Source: Frisingicoccus caecimuris (GTDB lineage: Bacteria; Bacillota; Clostridia; Lachnospirales; Lachnospiraceae). From it: a stretch of 64,000 nucleotides of DNA. This document shows, one piece after another, positions 44,313-52,600 of the stretch. Location of the stretch: contig NZ_SLXA01000011.1 in assembly GCF_004340975.1 (NCBI RefSeq), positions 27,224 to 91,223 on the forward strand, written 5' to 3'. A program made the translations under genes and the position numbers. Below the pieces are notes generated by a model. It saw only the letters and a list, made by a program, of their open reading frames with translations, had not been told where the DNA came from and made no database searches. Each line of letters begins with the position of its first letter. Positions within the stretch are counted from its first letter, which is position 1.

Positions 44313-45481
44313 ATATGAGTCTGGATATTGCATGGAAAAGCCTGAATAAAAAGAAGGAAGAACTTTGCGGAGACACGGTGGAAATTATTAAAACTGAAGA
44401 TTCGGATATCCTGCTCTTGTCTGATGGGATGGGGAGCGGTGTTAAAGCAAATATTTTGTCGACGCTGACGACAAAAATCATGGGGACTATGCTGAAAAAT
44501 GGCGCTTCCATTGAGGAATGTGTCACCACCATTGCGAGAACCCTTCCGGTATGTCAGACAAGGCATGTGGCTTACTCAACGTTTAGTGTTCTTCAGATTT
44601 ACAGAGACGGGAAAGCGTTGCTGCTGGAATATGATAATCCCGGGGGAATTCTCATCCGGGGCGGCCGTCACAGGGACGTTCCTTTTTCAGTCCGTGAGAT
44701 TGAAGGAAAGATTATCCGGGAATATCATTTTAATGTCTGTTATGGCGATTATTATGTTATGATGAGTGATGGTGTGATTCATGCCGGAGTAGGGAAAAAA
44801 TCCGGTTTTGGATGGCCGAGGGTCGAGGTCGTGCGCTATGTGGAAGATGTCTGCGCTTCGAATATTTCCAGTTCCCGCCTGATGTCCATGATCAGCAACC
44901 GTTGTAATATGCTTTATGACGGGGAACCGGGGGACGACACGACGGTCATCACTATAAAGGTAACGCGGCCCAAAACAGTGAATCTGTTTACCGGACCGCC
45001 GGTAAATAAAGCGGATGATGTCCGGGTAATGAAGGCGTTTATGGCAAGACCGGGACGAAAGATTGTCTGCGGCGGCACCTCATCCAACATAGTTGCCAGG
45101 TATTTGAACAAACCGATCAAGGCGTCACTGGACTATTTTGACCCGGACATACCGCCGACAGCCGAGATTGAAGGGATGGATCTGGTCACCGAAGGTGTGT
45201 TGACGCTGAATCGTACGGTCCAGTTGCTGAACACTTATAATGCGGGTAAAGTTGACGAGGCTTTTTTCAGCCAGCTCTATGGCAAAGATGGAGCGGCGAA
45301 ACTGGGAAGGATTCTGATTGAAGAGTGTAATCATTTGAATATATTTGTCGGTAAGGCAATCAACGAAACTTATCAGGCCGCGGCACTGCCCTTTGATCTG
45401 AGTATTCGTCAGCGTTTGATTGAACAGCTTGTAAATGAATGCAAAAAAATGGGAAAAACCGTAACTGTTAAATATTATTAA
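44309..45481 (+). CDS. SpoIIE-type PP2C phosphatase with extra C-terminal domain
   Basis: 390 residues. PP2C metal residues are in 'GD' (D22), 'LLSDGMGSG' (D39, G40), 'MMSDGV' and 'GEPGDDTTV', covering about 1-220. The remaining 170 residues ('NLFTGPPVNKADDVRV' through 'KIVCGGTSSNIVARYL' to the end) form a second domain with alternating strands and a 'CGGTSSN' loop that I cannot assign. The ATG overlaps the hydrogenase stop (ATGA). It probably dephosphorylates a Ser/Thr protein, perhaps an anti-anti-sigma factor or the second hydrogenase, in answer to the PAS-hydrogenase; partner unknown. Confidence 0.9.
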   Translation: MNMSLDIAWKSLNKKKEELCGDTVEIIKTEDSDILLLSDGMGSGVKANILSTLTTKIMGTMLKNGASIEECVTTIARTLPVCQTRHVAYSTFSVLQIYRDGKALLLEYDNPGGILIRGGRHRDVPFSVREIEGKIIREYHFNVCYGDYYVMMSDGVIHAGVGKKSGFGWPRVEVVRYVEDVCASNISSSRLMSMISNRCNMLYDGEPGDDTTVITIKVTRPKTVNLFTGPPVNKADDVRVMKAFMARPGRKIVCGGTSSNIVARYLNKPIKASLDYFDPDIPPTAEIEGMDLVTEGVLTLNRTVQLLNTYNAGKVDEAFFSQLYGKDGAAKLGRILIEECNHLNIFVGKAINETYQAAALPFDLSIRQRLIEQLVNECKKMGKTVTVKYY

Positions 45482-45506
45482 CGGTACTGACCTATAGGAG
45501 AGTAAA

Positions 45507-46964
45507 ATGAAGAGAGAATTTATGACCGATATTAATAAAATCAAATTTGAGGTCTACCGGGAAGTGGCACGTATGGCCTTTGACGGTAAACTGAAAGAAT
45601 GTGCGGATGAAATCCCTTATAATATTATACCGGGGAATTTACCTCATTACCGCTGCTGCGTGTATAAAGAACGGGAAATCATCCGTCAGAGGGTGCGGTT
45701 GGCCGAAGGACATACACCGCTGCCGGGCGGCAATATTAAAAATATTGTTCAAGTACTTCCGGCGGCCTGTGAGGGCTGTCCGATCAACCGGTTCAGTGTA
45801 ACGAATAACTGCCAGATGTGTATGGCAAAGAAATGTATGTCTGCCTGCAATTTCGGGGCGATCACATTTGAGAGCGGACGTGCGCACATTGACCCTAAGA
45901 AATGCAAAGAATGCGGGAGATGTGTGGAAGCCTGCCCTTATAATGCCATTGCCGATCTGATGCGCCCGTGTAAGCGGGCCTGCCCGGTGGATGCCATTTC
46001 TTATGATGAGGAAATGATTGTTCAGATTGATGATAAAAAATGTATCAGCTGTGGTCAGTGTATTGTAGGCTGTCCATTTGGCGCTATTTCGGACAGAACC
46101 TTTATGGTAGATGTTATCCGGCTGATGAATAATGGTGTGAAGGTCTATGCCATGGTAGCGCCGGCGATCGAGGGCCAGTTCGGAGCCAATGTATCCGTGG
46201 GAATGATTCGGGAAGCGGTGAAAGCACTGGGCTTTGCCGATATGTTTGAAGTATCCCTCGGCGCCGATTTTGTGTCCAAGAATGAAGCACTGGAGCTGGA
46301 AGAGAAGGTGAAAGCCGGAGAAAAGATGACGACATCCTGCTGTCCGGCCTTTGTAAATATGATCAAGAAACATTTTCCGCAGGTGGCGGATAAGATGTCG
46401 ACCACCGTATCACCGATGCAGGCTACAGCCCGGCTGATTAAAGCCATGTATCCGGATGCTCTCTGTGTCTTTATCGGACCGTGCATTGCGAAAAAGAGCG
46501 AAGTCATTGATTCCATTACAATGGGCGGCGCGGATTACGCACTGACCTATGAAGAGTTATATGCCATGATGGAAGCGAAGGGCGTGGATCCGGCAGATTA
46601 TACCGGTGAACTTCAGCAGGGAAGTAAATTTGGTAAAAATTATTCTGTATCCGGCGGCGTTACGGCGGCGGTACTTCAGACTTATAAAGAAAGAAATGAG
46701 GATGTACCGGTGAAGGTCTGCAAGGCCAATGGTGCGCAGGAATGTAAAAAAGCGCTCATGTTGCTGAAGGCCGGCCGCCTGCCGGAGGACTTCATTGAAG
46801 GTATGGCTTGTGTCGGCGGATGCGTCAGCGGTCCGGCGATGTTGAACAAAGAACGTACATTTATGAAGGATCGCAACGCACAGATTGCTCAGGCAGATGA
46901 CCGTCAGATCATTGCCAATGTGGATACCTATGATGAATATCAGGTACATATGCATCGAAGATAA
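45507..46964 (+). CDS. Group B-type monomeric [FeFe]-hydrogenase
   Basis: 485 residues. N-terminal region with many Cys and several [4Fe-4S] motifs: 'CEGCP', 'CQMCMAKKCMSACNFGAI', 'CKECGRCVEACPYNAI', 'CKRACPVDAI' and 'CISCGQCIVGCPFGAI'. H-cluster motifs: L1 'TTSCCPAF' with relay C278 and ligand C279, L2 'GPCIAKKSE' with C326, L3 'MACVGGCVSGP' with C435 and C439. Relay Cys is kept, so it should be catalytic, unlike its neighbour. Group B enzymes are widespread in anaerobes but little studied. It ends the operon with a strong terminator. Maturases HydEFG are not in the window. Confidence 0.94.
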   Translation: MKREFMTDINKIKFEVYREVARMAFDGKLKECADEIPYNIIPGNLPHYRCCVYKEREIIRQRVRLAEGHTPLPGGNIKNIVQVLPAACEGCPINRFSVTNNCQMCMAKKCMSACNFGAITFESGRAHIDPKKCKECGRCVEACPYNAIADLMRPCKRACPVDAISYDEEMIVQIDDKKCISCGQCIVGCPFGAISDRTFMVDVIRLMNNGVKVYAMVAPAIEGQFGANVSVGMIREAVKALGFADMFEVSLGADFVSKNEALELEEKVKAGEKMTTSCCPAFVNMIKKHFPQVADKMSTTVSPMQATARLIKAMYPDALCVFIGPCIAKKSEVIDSITMGGADYALTYEELYAMMEAKGVDPADYTGELQQGSKFGKNYSVSGGVTAAVLQTYKERNEDVPVKVCKANGAQECKKALMLLKAGRLPEDFIEGMACVGGCVSGPAMLNKERTFMKDRNAQIAQADDRQIIANVDTYDEYQVHMHRR

Positions 46965-46974
46965 AGATAAAAAT

Positions 46975-47012
46975 AAGGATTGGCTGCCTCTTATAAGGTA
47001 GCCAATCCTTTC
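46975..47012. terminator. Terminator between the hydrogenase and rubrerythrin genes
   Basis: AAGGATTGGCTGCC (46975-46988) pairs with GGTAGCCAATCCTT (46997-47010), one G-T pair; serves two convergent genes. Confidence 0.88.
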
Positions 47013-47039
47013 AATTTTAATTACTTTTTATTTATTATT

Positions 47040-47582
47040 TTAGCCAAAATATCTTTCTAATAAGCCTTTGAATGCTTTGCCATGACGAGCCTCGTCACGA
47101 GCCATTTCATGAACAGTATCATGAATAGCGTCAAGGTTCAGAGCTTTCGCACGTTTTGCAAGGTCAAATTTACCTGCTGTAGCGCCGTTTTCAGCTTCTA
47201 CTCTCATTTCAAGGTTTTTCTTTGTGCTGTCTGTAACAACTTCACCTAATAATTCAGCAAATTTTGCAGCATGTTCTGCTTCTTCATAAGCTGCTTTTTC
47301 CCAGTAAAGACCGATTTCTGGATATCCTTCTCTGTGAGCTACACGAGCCATAGCAAGATACATACCAACTTCTGTACATTCACCTTCAAAGTTAGCTCTT
47401 AAATCAGCCATAATGTCTTCTGGGGAACCCTGAGCAACGCCTACAACGTGTTCAGCAGCCCAGGACATTTCGCCAGCCTGTTCCTGGAACTTGCTTGCTG
47501 GCGCTTTACATACCGGACAAAATTCTGGAGCAGCTTCGCCTTCATAAACATAACCACATACTGTACATACAAATTTTTTCAT
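47040..47582 (-). CDS. Reverse rubrerythrin
   Basis: 180 residues with the domains in reverse order: an N-terminal rubredoxin-type Fe(SCys)4 site ('[20 protein letters not shown]') followed by a four-helix di-iron ferritin-like domain with '[17 protein letters not shown]', '[14 protein letters not shown]', '[12 protein letters not shown]' and 'DEARHGKAF' (Glu and His ligands). Such enzymes reduce hydrogen peroxide (and O2) in anaerobes. AAGGAGAGATTAAC precedes the ATG. It follows perR on the same strand with its own promoter and a PerR-like operator, consistent with peroxide induction. Confidence 0.96.
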   Translation of the reverse strand: MKKFVCTVCGYVYEGEAAPEFCPVCKAPASKFQEQAGEMSWAAEHVVGVAQGSPEDIMADLRANFEGECTEVGMYLAMARVAHREGYPEIGLYWEKAAYEEAEHAAKFAELLGEVVTDSTKKNLEMRVEAENGATAGKFDLAKRAKALNLDAIHDTVHEMARDEARHGKAFKGLLERYFG

Positions 47583-47620
47583 GTTAATCTCTCCTTAATA
47601 AATAGTTTTATTGCTTGAAA

Positions 47621-47637
47621 TTAGTAATCATTACTGA
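47621..47637 (-). promoter_or_regulatory. PerR-box-like operator of rubrerythrin
   Basis: TTAGTAATCATTACTGA is a near-perfect palindrome around a central C. It lies just downstream of the -10 box. It shares 15 of 19 bases with the site before perR (extended by two bases) and matches 9 of 14 positions of the Bacillus PerR consensus. Confidence 0.65.
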
Positions 47638-47644
47638 TATCATC

Positions 47645-47673
47645 ATAATATACTACTTTAAATTGTTTGTCAA
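47645..47673 (-). promoter_or_regulatory. Rubrerythrin sigma-A promoter
   Basis: On the minus strand: TTGACA (47668-47673) and TATTAT (47645-47650), 17-bp spacing. Confidence 0.85.
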
Positions 47674-47681
47674 TAGTTATT

Positions 47682-48074
47682 TTAAGAATTTTGTTCTTTA
47701 CATTTTTTACATCTTCCATAAAAATATAGCTGGTGTCCCAGGACTTCGCCGTCAAAATTCATTTCCGCAAGTTTATTGATCGTATTCGTATCAATATCCA
47801 TCAGGTCTTCAACCTGACCACATTCTTCACATATAAAATGGTAATGGGGCATCGTTTTTGCATCGAAACGATCGCTGCTTTCGCCGCAGGAAATCTTTAA
47901 AATTTCTCCCTGCTGCGCAAGAAGCGTTAAGTTTCTATATACCGTTCCCAGACTGATATTCGGATAAATTTCACGGATGGCCGTATATACCATGTCTGCC
48001 GTGGGATGGTCTGTGCGTCCTTCAAGATAAGTTTTAATTGCCTCTCGTTGTCTGCTATATTTAAGGACAGCCAT
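47682..48074 (-). CDS. perR: Fur-family peroxide-responsive regulator
   Basis: 130 residues. Winged helix about 1-80 ('SRQREAIKTYLEGRTDHPTADMVYTAIR', 'SLGTVYRNLTLLAQQGEIL'), then the metal/dimer domain with 'PHYHFICEECGQV' and a structural zinc site completed by 'CKKC' near the end. PerR rather than Fur is favoured by the rubrerythrin neighbour and by 'GESSDRFDAKTMPHYHF', which contains candidate Fe ligands; sequence alone cannot exclude Fur or Zur. AAAGGAGGACCGTC precedes the ATG. It appears to regulate itself through the box at 48099. Confidence 0.88.
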   Translation of the reverse strand: MAVLKYSRQREAIKTYLEGRTDHPTADMVYTAIREIYPNISLGTVYRNLTLLAQQGEILKISCGESSDRFDAKTMPHYHFICEECGQVEDLMDIDTNTINKLAEMNFDGEVLGHQLYFYGRCKKCKEQNS

Positions 48075-48098
48075 GACGGTCCTCCTTTCTTTATGATA

Positions 48099-48114
48099 TT
48101 AATAATCATTCTTG
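48099..48114 (-). promoter_or_regulatory. PerR-box-like operator of perR
   Basis: TTAATAATCATTCTTG; shares the TAATCATT core with the rubrerythrin site and matches 10 of 14 positions of the PerR consensus. It lies between the -10 box and the start codon. Confidence 0.6.
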
Positions 48115-48125
48115 TTACTTTTATT

Positions 48126-48154
48126 ATAATAACAAAAAAGACAGAATCGGTCAA
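48126..48154 (-). promoter_or_regulatory. perR sigma-A promoter
   Basis: On the minus strand: TTGACC (48149-48154) and TATTAT (48126-48131), 17 bp apart, the same layout and identical -10 as the rubrerythrin promoter. Confidence 0.8.
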
Positions 48155-48283
48155 GAACCTTCTTTTTTTATTATAGGGTGTATAGCTATAGACAGACATG
48201 GAAGCGTATAGTAAAATAAAATTATTCAAGAGAAAGAAAAGTGAAATATTTCTTTGGAAATCAAAGAGGGAGAGGAAACGGTT

Positions 48284-49510
48284 ATGAGTAAGAAAAAGCT
48301 AGTCATGGCAATCCTGTTGGCATTTACATTGAGCTTATCAATGATTTCAACGGCGATTGTCCATGCACAAGAAGCAACTTCTCAAGCGGGAGAAGTAAAA
48401 AGCACAGATAGTGAAAGTCAGAGTGATGAACCTGAACAAAGCACAAGCAGTGAAAATGAGAGTGACGAACCTGAACTGACGACAGGGGAAACCATTGGAG
48501 AAACAGATGTTACAGAAAGTGAATCCACAGAGCCGGAACCTTTGGAATACGAACCGTCTCTTACATTAGTTTCCTCCACATGGACAGGTCAGAGCGACAT
48601 TGTTCTTGAAGCACAGGCTAAGGGTGGAAATTATTCTGACCGTGAAATTTATCTTTATGTCGGAAAGGAATCCATCGGCGGTATTCGTGTGACTCCGGAA
48701 GTAAATCTGGATTCGGATGGAAATGGTAAGATTGTATTTAAGAACAGCGATCTGCAAAACGCAGCAATGTTTGGCCCGAATGGCGAAGAGGAAATCAACT
48801 GGAGCGAGATCGACCAGATGGAAATCGGCATTTACTTTGAACGGGATGGGCAATACAAAGGGCGAATTATATATGTACCGGTTGATTTTGCAGTTTCCGG
48901 GCCGACAGAGCCAACAGAGCCGACAGAACCTTCAGAAACAACAACGATAACCAATGAATCGGGCGTAACGATGGTACTTCCTGAAGGCGCTCCTGACCAG
49001 TTGGAATTAACGGTTACTGTCAGCGGCGGGGCAGAGGAAAAAGCGGCCGTTCAAAAAGTAATTCAGGTTGACGGCGATAAAATAAAAACATTTGATTTGT
49101 CGTTATTGTTCAGCGGACAGCCTTATGAATATAATGGACAGTTTACTTCTACAGTATCCCTTCCGGTTCCTGAAGGATGGAATCTGGACGCGCTTGCATT
49201 GTATTATTTCAATGAAAGTACAAAAGAAGTAACGCCGGTTTTATTCAGTGTTGACAGAGAAAATGGAACAGTTGTATTTGCCACAAACCATTTTAGCAAA
49301 TATGTCCTGGTTCAGAAAGATGCGGCTGTAGAAGATGAGAACGGAGAAACAACGGAAGAGACGGTTAAAGAAACGACCAAAAAAGAAAGCGCAAAGGTTA
49401 CAGATACTCCAAAAACAGGCGACAGCGCCAATGTGGGCTTATATACCGCTCTGCTCATCATAAGTGCATTGGGTATCGCAGCCGTTGCCCTGCTCAGAAA
49501 AAAGATTTAA
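48284..49510 (+). CDS. Cell-wall anchored surface protein with TPKTGD sorting signal
   Basis: 408 residues. The signal peptide 'KKKLVMAILLAFTLSLSMISTAIVHA' is followed by a Ser/Thr/Glu-rich low-complexity stalk to about residue 90, a first folded domain to about 210, a short PTEPTEPTEP linker, a second strand-rich domain, another Thr/Glu/Lys linker, and a C-terminal 'DTPKTGDSA' plus hydrophobic helix and 'RKKI'. This is a sortase sorting signal with Thr in place of the usual Leu. Start ATG 48284 follows GGGAGAGGAAACG; the frame from 48254 adds a non-signal extension. Function unknown; surface adhesion or wall interaction is possible. Confidence 0.85.
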   Translation: MSKKKLVMAILLAFTLSLSMISTAIVHAQEATSQAGEVKSTDSESQSDEPEQSTSSENESDEPELTTGETIGETDVTESESTEPEPLEYEPSLTLVSSTWTGQSDIVLEAQAKGGNYSDREIYLYVGKESIGGIRVTPEVNLDSDGNGKIVFKNSDLQNAAMFGPNGEEEINWSEIDQMEIGIYFERDGQYKGRIIYVPVDFAVSGPTEPTEPTEPSETTTITNESGVTMVLPEGAPDQLELTVTVSGGAEEKAAVQKVIQVDGDKIKTFDLSLLFSGQPYEYNGQFTSTVSLPVPEGWNLDALALYYFNESTKEVTPVLFSVDRENGTVVFATNHFSKYVLVQKDAAVEDENGETTEETVKETTKKESAKVTDTPKTGDSANVGLYTALLIISALGIAAVALLRKKI

Positions 49511-49524
49511 TATTGTAAGCAACA

Positions 49525-49561
49525 GGCAGTCGATTTTAAGGAATCGACTGTCTTTTCTTTT
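49525..49561 (+). terminator. Terminator after the surface protein gene
   Basis: GGCAGTCGATT (49525-49535) pairs with AATCGACTGTC (49542-49552), then TTTTCTTTT. Confidence 0.88.
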
Positions 49562-49612
49562 GAAAAAATTTAATTAAAAAAATATAAACTCTGAAACAAG
49601 CTCCGGATAATC

Positions 49613-49621
49613 TGATATAAT
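49613..49621 (+). promoter_or_regulatory. Extended -10 of the ABC transporter promoter
   Basis: TGATATAAT (49613-49621) is a perfect extended -10; the -35 (about GAAACA, 49593-49598) is weak. It is 62 bp before the start codon. Confidence 0.6.
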
Positions 49622-49682
49622 CTAATATTATTTACATACAAATAATTCAATAGCATTTGACATTAAAGGGAGAGAAGGATAC

Positions 49683-52600
49683 ATGCTTCAAATTCAGCAT
49701 ATTTGCAAAAAATACGTCACCGGGAACCTGGTTCAGAACGCATTGGACGATGTCAGTCTGAATCTCAGGGATAATGAATTCGTTGCCATTCTGGGGCCGA
49801 GTGGTTCCGGTAAGACGACGCTTCTTAATATTATCGGCGGCCTGGACCGTTATGACAGCGGCGATCTGATCATTAACAGTATTTCCACAGAGAAATATAA
49901 GGACAGGGATTGGGATTCTTACCGCAATCATACGATCGGGTTTGTGTTTCAGAGTTATAACCTGATTCCCCATCAGACACTTTTATCCAATGTAGAACTG
50001 GCACTGACCATTTCTGGCATCGGAAAAACCGAGCGGCGGCAGCGGGCCAGAGAGGCTTTGGAAAAGGTTGGATTGGGCGACCAGGTAGAAAAACGTCCGA
50101 ACCAGCTTTCTGGCGGTCAGATGCAGCGAGTAGCCATTGCGCGCGCCCTGGTCAACAATCCGGATATTTTGTTGGCGGACGAACCGACCGGGGCGCTGGA
50201 CAGCGATACAAGTATTCAGGTAATGGATTTGCTGAAAGAAGTTGCCAAAGATCGTTTGGTTGTTATGGTGACACATAATCCGGAGCTGGCTGAGCAGTAC
50301 GCGACCCGCATTGTCAGACTGCGTGACGGAAAAATCCGATCGGATTCGGACCCGTTTGTTGTTGAAACAGATGCGCTTGACGTGCCTCAGCATAAAAATA
50401 TGGGAAGATCCTCCATGTCTTATCTTACCGCACTTGCTTTGAGTTTTAATAATCTGCGGACGAAAAAGGCGCGGACACTTCTGACAGCTTTCGCTGGTTC
50501 CATTGGCATTATAGGTATTGCATTAATTCTCTCCCTTTCTACCGGTGTCAATGATTATATTAAATCCATAGAAGAAGAAACTCTTTCCGAATATCCTCTG
50601 CAGATTTCAAATACCGGTTTTGATTTCAGTTCGCTTATGGTGTCGAATATGGGAGTATCCGGAGATCAGGAAAAAACTTTGGCGGACAACGAAATCAATG
50701 TTGTTCAGATGGTTACAAATATGTTTTCCACGATGGATACCAATGACTTGAAGTCTTTGAAAAAATATCTTGAAAGTGGAGAAAGCGAAATTGACGCTTA
50801 TACGAATTCTATAGAATACAGTTATAATGTGGCGCCGCAGATTTATCGGCAGGATGGGGATAAGTTTCGTAAAGTAAATCCTGACAGTTCTTTTGATTCG
50901 CTGGGAATCGGTTCCTCTGCCAGCTCCAGCAGTCTGATGTCTTCCATGATGAGTACGGACGTTTTTTATGAACTGCCGTCAAATCCGGCGCTTTATGAAA
51001 GTCAATACGATGTGAAAGCGGGACGCTGGCCGAAAAGTTATAATGAATGTGTTGTTGTTCTGAGTCCTTCCGGCAGTATCAGCGATTTTCTGCTGTATAC
51101 GATGGGACTGAGGGATTCAATGGAACTTGACGATATGATTCAGCAATTTATGAACGGTGAAGATGTGGAAATTCCTCAAAATATCGGTACTTACACCTAT
51201 GATGATATTATCAATGTTTCATTTAAACTGGTAGATAGTTCCGATTATTACGAATATGACGACCAATATAAAGTCTGGAAGGATAAAACGGATAACAAAG
51301 AATATATGAAAGCGCTGGTCAACAAGGGCGAAGATATAAAAATCGTCGGTATTGTTCAGCCTTCGGAAACGGCCAATGGCCTGCTGTTAAGTACCGGGAT
51401 TTATTATCCGGAATCTTTGACTACCCACGTGATCGAAGAAGCAAAAAAGAGCAAGATCGTTCAGGACCAGCTTGCAAAACGGGATACAAATGTATTTACG
51501 AATGAAGCCTTCGGAGAGGAAAGTAATGGTGATTTCGATTCAGATTCCCTGTTTACTGTAGATACCTCTGCACTGGAAAATGCCTTTGGATTTGATACGA
51601 GCGCATTAAGCAGTTTATCCGGATCGATGGATTTATCCAACGCATTTAATATGGACAGCAGTACCTTTGATATGTCCGGCATGGTGGATCTGGGCTCGAT
51701 CCATCTGACCCTTCCGGATATGCCGGCTATCAGCATGGGCGACCTCATGGGAAGCATTAGGATTACAGCTTCGGCCGATGATGTCAACCAACTGGCATCG
51801 GATTTACTCTCCGGTTATCAGGCCTACACAAAAGAACACCCGGAGGCCGATTATTCTCACTTGACTGAAGACTTCCTGGGATACCTGAATACTCCGGAAG
51901 CACAGCAGATTCTTTCCGAAAATATGAAGGCAATCCTGGAATCCAGCGGCAATGTAACGGTTTCAAAAGAGCAGCTCCAGCAGCTTGTGGCAGAAGTCAT
52001 GGCAGGCTACCAGAGCTATGCAGCCGCAAATGGCTATACGGATCCGGATAAATTTGATGAATATCTTCTGGAATATCTGACGACTGCTGAAGCTCAATCG
52101 GTCCTGACAAGTTGGGCGGAAAGAAATTTCCAGATCAATGGCAATGTCACGATCACTCAGGGGGATCTGGAACGGCTGACGGCCGAATTGACTGCTGGAT
52201 ATCAGGCCTATGCCGCAGCCAACGGGCTGGCGGATCCGTCCAGAATGTGCGAATATTTCCTGGGTTATTTGGAAACCGATGCGGCCAGACAAATTCTCTC
52301 ATCAGGTATTACCAATATGGTAGATACTACAGGACTGGAGCAGCAGATTACCAGCGCCATTGAAAGCTATATGCAGGGGGCATTTACCTCCTATGGAAAT
52401 GCCATATCTTCGGCCCTTGAAAGTCAGATCACATCTGCCATGGAACAGATGATGAATCAGATCGCGGGAAGTATGGAAACGGTCATGGTACAGGCGATGA
52501 GCCAGATAGGCACCAGCCTGCAGAATGCTATGAGCATTGATGCGGATGCTTTTGCCAGCGCTTTCAGTATGAATATGGACGGAGAAGATTTGAAAGAACT

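Noticed and set aside
45639..46373. 244-codon open frame on the minus strand under the group B hydrogenase
   Set aside because: It is a shadow: full-length overlap with a gene whose Fe-S and H-cluster motifs are intact, no ribosome site, and Cys/His-rich non-family composition.
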